From UBA668 sp038234785 (lineage in GTDB: Bacteria > Actinomycetota > Acidimicrobiia > Acidimicrobiales > Ilumatobacteraceae): a stretch of 64,000 nucleotides of DNA. The notes beneath the pieces were generated by a model. That model was not told where the DNA came from, ran no database searches, and was given only the letters and a program-made list of their open reading frames with translations. Positions 41,696-47,547 of the stretch are shown here, piece after piece (position 1 is the first letter of the stretch; each line of letters starts with the position of its first letter). The stretch spans positions 1 through 64,000 of the forward strand of contig JBBQTC010000005.1 in NCBI GenBank assembly GCA_038234785.1, in the 5' to 3' direction. Made by a program: the position numbers and the translations under genes.

Positions 41696-42216
41696 CCCTC
41701 GTCGTCGGCGATCCACTGCCGGATCTCGAACTGGTCGACCACGAGGGTCGACCATGGCGCACCGTCACGATGCGGGGGCGGCCGCTCGTGCTGCTCCTGC
41801 ATCGACACCTTGCTTGACTGCCGTGCCAGGAGCACGTGATCGCCGTGCGCGATCACCTCGACCGGTTCGGTGACGCCAGGATCGCCGTCGTCACGTTCGC
41901 CGCGCGAGACCGCCTCGCCGACTATCGGACGCACCTTCGAGTTCCGTTCGACGTCGTCACCGACACCGACCGCGTGCTGTACCGATTGCTCGGGGCCGAA
42001 CGAGGGACCAACCGGCAGGTGTGGTCGATGGGGACACTTCGGATGTACGCCCGGCTCATTCGTGCCGGCCGTCGGCTCCACCGGCCGACCGAGGACATTC
42101 ACCAACTCGGCGCCGACGCGGTCGTCGGCCGCGACGGTGCGCTCCGCTACCTGTCGTTGCCCTCGACGCCGGACGCCCGCCCACCGATCAGCGACCTGAT
42201 CGACGCGCTCGACTGA
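41692..42216 (+). CDS. Peroxiredoxin-like (AhpC/TSA-fold) protein, candidate selenoprotein (UxxC)
   Basis: A GTG start overlapping the mycoredoxin stop opens a frame of 175 codons broken only by one TGA at 41815-41817. The flanking peptides read LVLLLHRHLA-TGA-LPCQEHVIAV: the TGA stands 3 residues before C45, where a thioredoxin-fold redox protein would have the first Cys of CxxC. After the TGA the thioredoxin-like frame goes on normally (IAVVTFAARDRLADY and VPFDVVTDTDRVLYRLLG) to a normal stop. A SECIS-like hairpin follows at 41836-41856. I therefore read codon 42 as selenocysteine. Alternatives are a nonsense mutation, or a shorter product from the GTG at 41836. Confidence 0.7.
41836..41856 (+). 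promoter_or_regulatory. SECIS-like hairpin downstream of the in-frame TGA
   Basis: GTGATCGC (41836-41843) and GCGATCAC (41849-41856) form a perfect 8-bp stem closed by the loop CGTGC, with G as its second base. The loop begins 26 nt after the TGA. As I recall the bacterial SECIS model, it needs a stem-loop of this size, 16-37 nt from the UGA, with a G among the first two loop bases; all three hold. SelB binding is inference. Confidence 0.6.
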
Positions 42217-42234
42217 CCACCGACTCGATGGAGG

Positions 42235-42840
42235 TCAGCTCTGCTGCAGGCCGAACTTCGGGTAGGTGTTCTCCACCATCGTCGTATAGGTCCACACTCG
42301 GTAGTAGTAGTTGCTGACCCGCACGAGGAAGTCACGCATGCCCTTTGGCCACGCGCCCGTGAACAGGACCGCGAACCAACCGACGATGGCCACCACACCG
42401 GCACCGATGAAGAAGACCATCAACACGAGGTAGTGAGGAATGGCCTTGATCACGTTCAGCGCCGCCGAACGCGGCACGGACTCCGGCACCGTCGGCAGAT
42501 TGAGCCGAACCTGCGGATAGGCGTTGTTGTCATCCGTCGTGGTCGCGAAGTCGAACGGCGGGTAGGTCTCGGAGTACCCGAGCAGGAAGCCGGTGGCGCG
42601 CATGTTGTACCGCTCGTACATCGCCATCACACCGAACATGCCGGGGTGCAGCTTGCCGGTGAAGATCAACATCACCCAGTAGACGAGGAACACGACTTGG
42701 GACAGGATCTGCAGGCCGTACAGGACGATGGCGTGCGGGATGTAGAGGACCCAGTTCACGAGTGGCCGCCACCGCGCCACTTCGTATGGTGAATCGACGA
42801 TCAGGTACGGCTGATTGCTGTTGACAGTCACTTGTTCCAT
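42235..42840 (-). CDS. DUF4389 membrane protein
   Basis: The 201-residue protein has about four membrane helices in two pairs (WVLYIPHAIVLYGLQILSQV and HYLVLMVFFIGAGVVAIVGW) each followed by an FTG motif (LIFTGKLHPGMF, VLFTGAWPKGM), the pattern of DUF4389 proteins. Function unknown. A GGAGG ribosome site lies 5 bases before the ATG, and a hairpin sits just upstream of it. Confidence 0.85.
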   Translation of the reverse strand: MEQVTVNSNQPYLIVDSPYEVARWRPLVNWVLYIPHAIVLYGLQILSQVVFLVYWVMLIFTGKLHPGMFGVMAMYERYNMRATGFLLGYSETYPPFDFATTTDDNNAYPQVRLNLPTVPESVPRSAALNVIKAIPHYLVLMVFFIGAGVVAIVGWFAVLFTGAWPKGMRDFLVRVSNYYYRVWTYTTMVENTYPKFGLQQS

Positions 42841-42851
42841 GAAAGACCTCC

Positions 42852-42877
42852 CCAGGGCGCGCGTTGGCACGCCCTGG
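42852..42877 (-). other. Leader hairpin in front of the DUF4389 ribosome site
   Basis: CCAGGGCG (42852-42859) and CGCCCTGG (42870-42877) form an 8-bp stem with a 10-nt loop, just 5' of the GGAGG on the minus strand. It could influence translation or mark a transcript end. Confidence 0.4.
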
Positions 42878-42916
42878 CAGCATCGCCTACTTCCGGCTCG
42901 AGCGCCAGGGTCCTCT

Positions 42917-43043
42917 GACCGAGTGCGTCACCGTCGGTCCGAGTGCGTCACCGTCGGTCCGAGTGCGTCGACGTCGGTCCGAGTGCGTCGACGCCATGCG
43001 ATTGGGTACTCCCATCCCGGCGTGGGAGTACCCACTCGCATGG
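42917..43043 (-). repeat. Intergenic repeat element B, copy 2
   Basis: Four tandem 20-bp units of GTCCGAGTGCGTCACCGTCG type fill 42917-42996, and a 21-bp inverted repeat with one G-T mismatch (42994-43014 against 43023-43043, core GGGTACTCCCA) follows. Read on the minus strand the order is stem then CACTCGGACCG repeats, as in copy 1 at 29.2 kb. In both cases the element follows the 3' end of a gene on the same strand. Confidence 0.7.
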
Positions 43044-43060
43044 TGCACGAAAGGCTCGGG

Positions 43061-43136
43061 TGGCACCATTCCGCGCCCATGGGCTCGCAACGGGTCGTAC
43101 CTGGCACCATTTCGCGCCCTTGGGCGCGAAAACGGG
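43061..43136. repeat. Pair of about 34-bp direct repeats with internal palindromes
   Basis: TGGCACCATTCCGCGCCCAT starts the first unit (43061-43094) and TGGCACCATTTCGCGCCCTT the second (43102-43136); both end in CGGG. The second contains the perfect inverted repeat TTTCGCGCCC/GGGCGCGAAA (43110-43131, 2-nt loop). It lies downstream of the minus-strand gene ending at 43171. The whole stretch 42841-43170 has no gene. Confidence 0.6.
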
Positions 43137-43170
43137 CGGCGGCTCGACGGGCCCGGGGCGCCGACGAGGG

Positions 43171-43635
43171 TCAGTACTCACCTTTGATGACGAAGTACGA
43201 ACCTCGGATGGTTCCGGCCAGTTTGGACTTCTGCCGTGCGAACTTGAATCGCGAAGCGAGCTCTTCGGGGACTTCCATCCCGTCCGAGAGCTTGAACCCG
43301 ACGGCCCGCTTCTGAGGACCGTCGATGGTGTACATCACGTTGATCGACAGGCCGCTCTCGTAGAAGACGTAGGCCATCCGGATGTTCTCGACCTGGAAGG
43401 CCGTCGCCTCGAGCGGGCGGGACGAGATGACGATGTCGCGCTCCTCCTTCAGGATGCGGTGCACCCAGTCGACGGTCTTCTTCGCCTTGCCGGCCGGTTC
43501 GACGGAGAACGCGTGGTCGTACTTGTTCTTGAAGTAACGAGCCTCGTTGGCCCGAAGGCCCGCGAGCGCCGCCGCGACAGGTGACGACTCGAGACCGGAA
43601 GTCGAGACGTTGACGAAATCCACTGGATCAGACAC
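43171..43635 (-). CDS. Conserved hypothetical protein (154 aa)
   Basis: The protein starts at a GTG (VSDPVDFVNVSTSG) and includes NEARYFKNKYDHAFSVEP, VHRILKEERDIVISSRP and YESGLSINVMYTIDGPQKRA. The alternating strand-like composition suggests a soluble alpha/beta protein. I do not recognise a domain. It is divergent from the epoxide-hydrolase-like gene across the twin palindromes. Confidence 0.7.
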   Translation of the reverse strand: MSDPVDFVNVSTSGLESSPVAAALAGLRANEARYFKNKYDHAFSVEPAGKAKKTVDWVHRILKEERDIVISSRPLEATAFQVENIRMAYVFYESGLSINVMYTIDGPQKRAVGFKLSDGMEVPEELASRFKFARQKSKLAGTIRGSYFVIKGEY

Positions 43636-43691
43636 AGGCAGAAGAATAGCTGCGTGAAATCGGCGGACGATCGACGGATTGACTCTTGAAC

Positions 43692-43730
43692 GTAGTGATC
43701 ACTGCGACTACGGTTCACAGTGATCACTAC
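43692..43730. promoter_or_regulatory. Twin AGTGATCACT palindromes, probable operator pair
   Basis: GTAGTGATCACTG (43692-43704) and its reverse complement CAGTGATCACTAC (43718-43730) are separated by 13 bp; each contains the 10-bp palindrome AGTGATCACT. The centres are 26 bp apart, about 2.5 turns. They lie between divergent genes starting at 43635 and 43750. No regulator gene is adjacent, so the binding protein is unknown. Confidence 0.65.
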
Positions 43731-43749
43731 AAATGCCCAGGAGGCACCC

Positions 43750-44142
43750 ATGACGGAAGAAGTCGTAGAGCCGGCCGAGTTGGTGGACGCGCTCCTCGAG
43801 GCATTCGCCGCGATGGACTTCGAGGCTGCGCTCGCCCTCCTGTCCGACGATGTCGAATACACGAACATCCCGATCGGTACGGTTCGCGGTCGCTCAGGAG
43901 TGCGCCAGGTGCTCGGGCCGTTCTTCGCACCGATCCACGAGAACGAGTTCCTGGTCTCGCGACGAGCAGCGACGGGTCCGATCGTGTTCTTCGAGCGCCT
44001 CGATCGCCATCGACTCGATCACGGATGGCGCGAGCTTCCCGTCAACAGCGTCTTCGAAGTGCACGACGGACTGATCACCGTCTGGCGCGACTACTTCGAC
44101 TTGACGGCCGCGGCCAAGATCCACGACCCGAGTGCGACATGA
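43750..44142 (+). CDS. SnoaL/limonene-epoxide-hydrolase-like protein
   Basis: The 130-residue protein has a cone-shaped NTF2-type fold and the residues of the limonene-1,2-epoxide hydrolase active site: Y and N in VEYTNIPIG, R-x-D in FFERLDRH and D in VWRDYFDL. Such enzymes open epoxides directly with water. A GGAGG ribosome site precedes the ATG. It overlaps the alpha/beta hydrolase gene (ATGA), so the two probably act in one route. Confidence 0.8.
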   Translation: MTEEVVEPAELVDALLEAFAAMDFEAALALLSDDVEYTNIPIGTVRGRSGVRQVLGPFFAPIHENEFLVSRRAATGPIVFFERLDRHRLDHGWRELPVNSVFEVHDGLITVWRDYFDLTAAAKIHDPSAT

Positions 44143-45023
44143 GCCTTTCGGCGGGGGAGGCGTCCGACCTGTTCCGACGCGACCCGGACCGGTACCTCGA
44201 CATCGGCGCCGGTGCCGGCGAGGTTGCGTATCGTCGGGTGGGCAACGGGCCCGACGTGTTGTTCGTCCACGGCTGGCCCGTCAGCAGCGCCACGTTCCGC
44301 ACGCTGCTCCCCCACCTGAGCGACCACGTCACGTGTCACCTCATCGATCTCCCCGGAGCCGGGTCCAGTCGGTTCACGGCGGACACCGCACTCTCCATCG
44401 AGAATCACATCCACGGCGTTCGCCGCGCGCTCGACCTGCTCGAACTGAACGATGTCGCCGTGGTGGGACATGACAGCGGCGGGATGATCGCCCGCCATGC
44501 CGTCGCCGGCGATCCGCGCCTGCGAGCACTCGGGTTGATCGACACCGAGCAATCAACCGGGCTCAGCTGGAAGTTCAAGACCTTCCTCGCCGGTCGGCGG
44601 ATCCCTGGCTTCGGGCCAGCGCTCGGCTGGCTCGCCGGAAAGCCACGCCTGCGCCGCAACCCGTTCGTCCTCGGCGATGCGTTCCTCGATCGGTCGCTGC
44701 TCGAGGGCGAGTTCGACGAGTTCTTCCTCCAACCTCTGCATCAGTCCCGCGAGCATCGCGACGCCGCCATCCGGTTGCTGAAGACCTTCGACTACCAGCT
44801 CGTGCGAGATCTGGGAGGACTCCATCAGCGAATCGACGTTCCGGTGCAACTGGTCTGGGGCGAGCAGGATCGCTTCTTCCCCCTCGACTGGGCCCGCGAG
44901 ATGGTCGCCGACTTCCCCGACGCCCGACTCGCGGTGATCCCGAACGCCGGTCTGTTCGCGCACGAGGAACGCCCGGAGGAGGTCGCCGCAGCGCTGCTCC
45001 CCGTGCTGACCGCGTCACGTTGA
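44139..45023 (+). CDS. Alpha/beta-fold hydrolase, epoxide-hydrolase/dehalogenase type
   Basis: The 294-residue protein has the oxyanion motif HGWPVSS near residue 44 and the nucleophile elbow GHDSGG with D112, so it uses Asp rather than Ser, as epoxide hydrolases and dehalogenases do. The later Asp (WGEQDRFF) and His (FAHEERPEE) complete the triad. It shares an operon with the limonene-epoxide-hydrolase-like gene. Confidence 0.88.
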   Translation: MSLSAGEASDLFRRDPDRYLDIGAGAGEVAYRRVGNGPDVLFVHGWPVSSATFRTLLPHLSDHVTCHLIDLPGAGSSRFTADTALSIENHIHGVRRALDLLELNDVAVVGHDSGGMIARHAVAGDPRLRALGLIDTEQSTGLSWKFKTFLAGRRIPGFGPALGWLAGKPRLRRNPFVLGDAFLDRSLLEGEFDEFFLQPLHQSREHRDAAIRLLKTFDYQLVRDLGGLHQRIDVPVQLVWGEQDRFFPLDWAREMVADFPDARLAVIPNAGLFAHEERPEEVAAALLPVLTASR

Positions 45024-45101
45024 GTCTCGGCCCGTCGACGCTCGGTTCACCATCGGCGCTGGCGTGGGCACCCGGTTGGCGCGCTTGGTAGAACTGCCGG
45101 G

Positions 45102-46238
45102 ATGGTGACGCCGCCGACCCCGATCGCCCTTCCCACGGACGACGTGAACCTCGAGCCGCCGGATCGCGCCGAGGTGCAGGGACTCGCGTCGGCGGTCACT
45201 GGTGTCCTCATCGGAGACTCGGGTGTCGGCTTGACCGACCTGCAGCAGGTGGTCCTGGCCGCGGTGTTCGAGTCGTTGACCGGGCATCGGCCCGCACTCG
45301 TCGCTCCGGCCGGCGACTCCGATCCGTTGGACGTGATGCGCCGCCGCAACATTGCGTTCCGGACCCGAATCGTGCAGCAGATGATCCTCGGGGCGTTGGT
45401 CGTCCGACCGCCGTCCCCTCATGTCGTGATGCGGATCCGCGAGGCCAGTCGACGGCTCGGCGTCGAGGAGGGGATGATCGACGTGACTGCGGCGTTCGCC
45501 GAGAACCAGTTCGAACTGGCTGCGGCCGACTTCGACCGCAACGGCTACACCGCCGACTGGGACGACTCGCGTGCCGCCGTGCTCCATGCGACCGATACCG
45601 GCACCACTCCCTGGCAGCAGGATCCGTCCGATCCCGATCTGGCGAACCGATGGCGTTCCCTCGAGCATCTCGATGAGGGTTCCCTGGGTTTGGCGGTCAG
45701 CCGGTTCTATCGAGCTCGCGGCTTCAGCTACCCGGGAACGGAGGGCTCGGTGTCGCCGCTGCTGGCTCAGCACGATTGGGTCCATGTCATCGCCGACTAC
45801 GGAGCGACGATCGACAACGAATTGGAAGTGTTCGCGTTCATCGCCAGGGCGAACGACGATCCGCGCGGTTTCAGCTTCCTGGCGATGGTCGTCAGCCTGT
45901 TCGAAACGGGGATGTTGGCGACCGGAGCCGGCTTGTTCGAACCCGACGCCGGGCACCTCCAGTTGGCGGGCATGCCGGAGCGGATCGGTGATGCGATGCG
46001 GCGCGGCGCGCTGTGCCGCGGCAGCATCGACTTCCTGGGCCTCGATTGGTTCGAGCTCGCGCACCGGGAACTCGGTGAACTGCGAGCAGAGTTCGGGATC
46101 GTGCCAAAGCGTGACGGCATCGGATCACCTGGCCCGTTCGATCCGGGTGGCATCACTTCGAGCCAGTGGGAGAGCGGCCACGCGCGTGCCCGCCAACTCG
46201 GAATCCCCTACGAGGCCTGGGGCGCCGCACCGGCCTGA
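45102..46238 (+). CDS. Protein with Coq4-type zinc motif
   Basis: The 378-residue protein has, at residues 224-240, HDWVH-x11-E (HDWVHVIADYGATIDNE), the HDxxH-(X)11-E metal motif of the ubiquinone-biosynthesis protein Coq4. The N-terminal 100 residues are helical with QQVVLAAVFESLTGHRP; their family is unclear. Coq4 itself acts in quinone ring decarboxylation/hydroxylation, but actinobacteria use menaquinone, so the role here differs or is lipid-related. The gene stands alone. Confidence 0.65.
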   Translation: MVTPPTPIALPTDDVNLEPPDRAEVQGLASAVTGVLIGDSGVGLTDLQQVVLAAVFESLTGHRPALVAPAGDSDPLDVMRRRNIAFRTRIVQQMILGALVVRPPSPHVVMRIREASRRLGVEEGMIDVTAAFAENQFELAAADFDRNGYTADWDDSRAAVLHATDTGTTPWQQDPSDPDLANRWRSLEHLDEGSLGLAVSRFYRARGFSYPGTEGSVSPLLAQHDWVHVIADYGATIDNELEVFAFIARANDDPRGFSFLAMVVSLFETGMLATGAGLFEPDAGHLQLAGMPERIGDAMRRGALCRGSIDFLGLDWFELAHRELGELRAEFGIVPKRDGIGSPGPFDPGGITSSQWESGHARARQLGIPYEAWGAAPA

Positions 46239-46265
46239 GCACTCGGGCCGTGCGAGGATCTCGCT

Positions 46266-47261
46266 ATGAACAGCAAGGACACGCCTTTCGTCCGAACGCC
46301 CGACGAGAACTTCGCCGATCTCGTCGAGTTCCCGTTCGAGCCCCACTATCTCGACGTGGATGGCATGCGGATGCACTACCTGGACGAAGGACCCGCCGAC
46401 GGGCCTGTCGCGCTGATGCTCCACGGCATGCCGACGTGGAGCTACCTGTACCGCTCGATCATTCCGCCGATGGTGGCGGCCGGATATCGCTGCATCGCGC
46501 CCGACCACATCGGTTTCGGTCGCAGCGACAAGCCGACCGACCCCGAGTGGTACGACATCGCCCGCCACAGTGCCAACCTGTCGCAGTTGATCGAGGCCCT
46601 CGATCTCCGCGACATCACGATCTTCGTCCAGGACTGGGGCGGTCCGATCGGGCTCGCACAGGTCGCCGCGATGCCCGAACGATTCGCCCGGCTGGTCATC
46701 ATGAACACCTGGTTGCATCACGACGGCTACGAGTACACGGCCGCGATCCAGAACTGGATCGGCCAGAACCAAAGAGGTGGACTGTTCAGAGAGCACGTGC
46801 CGGAGCGCTTCGGTTGGGGGACGCTGATGGCGATCGGCACCCGACGCGCCACGCCTCAGGATGCGGTGATGCCGATCCTGCAGGGGCAATCGGCCGTGTT
46901 GTCGCCGGCGGCGGAGGATGTCAGGCGCGCCTACGACGCCCCCTTCGCAGGCCTCGGCGAGGACGGCGTCGCCGGACCACGCCAGTTCCCGCTGTGCATA
47001 CCGTTCAACGACCATGCCCGCGGCAGCGGCGACGAGCAGGCCGCTCACTTCGTCGCGCTCAACGAGACTCGGCTTCCCGTGCACTTCGTGTGGGGCCTGG
47101 CCGACGACGTGTTCAACGGCGACTGGGGTCGTCGCTGGCACTCTCTCATCCCCCACGCCACCTGGGATGCCTTCGATGACGCCTCCCACTTCCTGCAGGA
47201 CACACATGGCGACCGGATCGCCCGCATCGTGCTCACCCGCGCGGCGCGCACATCTGCCTGA
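46266..47261 (+). CDS. Haloalkane-dehalogenase-like alpha/beta hydrolase
   Basis: The 331-residue protein has HGMPTWSYLYR near residue 53, the nucleophile elbow VQDWGGPIGL with D123 and the halide-stabilising W124, the acid region WGLADDVF and the His in DDASHFLQD. This pattern fits haloalkane dehalogenases, which release halide and an alcohol. Some close relatives have other Asp-type hydrolase activity. It is 28 bp after the previous gene but probably independent. Confidence 0.85.
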   Translation: MNSKDTPFVRTPDENFADLVEFPFEPHYLDVDGMRMHYLDEGPADGPVALMLHGMPTWSYLYRSIIPPMVAAGYRCIAPDHIGFGRSDKPTDPEWYDIARHSANLSQLIEALDLRDITIFVQDWGGPIGLAQVAAMPERFARLVIMNTWLHHDGYEYTAAIQNWIGQNQRGGLFREHVPERFGWGTLMAIGTRRATPQDAVMPILQGQSAVLSPAAEDVRRAYDAPFAGLGEDGVAGPRQFPLCIPFNDHARGSGDEQAAHFVALNETRLPVHFVWGLADDVFNGDWGRRWHSLIPHATWDAFDDASHFLQDTHGDRIARIVLTRAARTSA

Positions 47262-47281
47262 TCCTGCATCGGACGAACGGC

Positions 47282-47476
47282 GTGAGCCGGGCACTCTCGA
47301 ACATGCTCGTCAAGGTCCTCCTCGGTGTCTTCGACCCCGCCCCTGATTCGCTTGCCGTGCCGTGGGCCTATCTCACGACCATGACGCTCGTCGTGCTGGC
47401 TGCCACGGGCATCGCCGCAGCGGTGGCCATCCGAAGCTCCCGCACCCCTCACATCGAACTTCTCCGAACGATCTGA
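47282..47476 (+). pseudogene. Remnant of an FtsX-type ABC permease C-terminus
   Basis: A 64-codon frame opens with GTG and ends VPWAYLTTMTLVVLAATGIA and SSRTPHIELLRTI, matching the last membrane helix and terminal LR motif of FtsX/MacB-type permeases. There is no upstream part of such a gene. I read it as debris of a deleted gene. Nothing else is seen in 47262-47547. Confidence 0.55.
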
Positions 47477-47547
47477 ACTCTCGGGATACAGAGCCGTTGG
47501 CGAGCGGACGGAAGCGATGATGACCGTCAGCTGCGAGAATCTTCCGC

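Noticed and set aside
41692..41817. The upstream part as a separate 41-residue protein ended by a normal stop
   Set aside because: It would be only the first strands of a thioredoxin fold, the rest continues in the same frame, and the stop falls exactly on an expected redox residue; kept as an alternative but not preferred.
42917..42996. Possible CRISPR array (four 20-bp units)
   Set aside because: The units are directly adjacent with no unique spacers, too short, and no cas genes are present; they belong to repeat element B.
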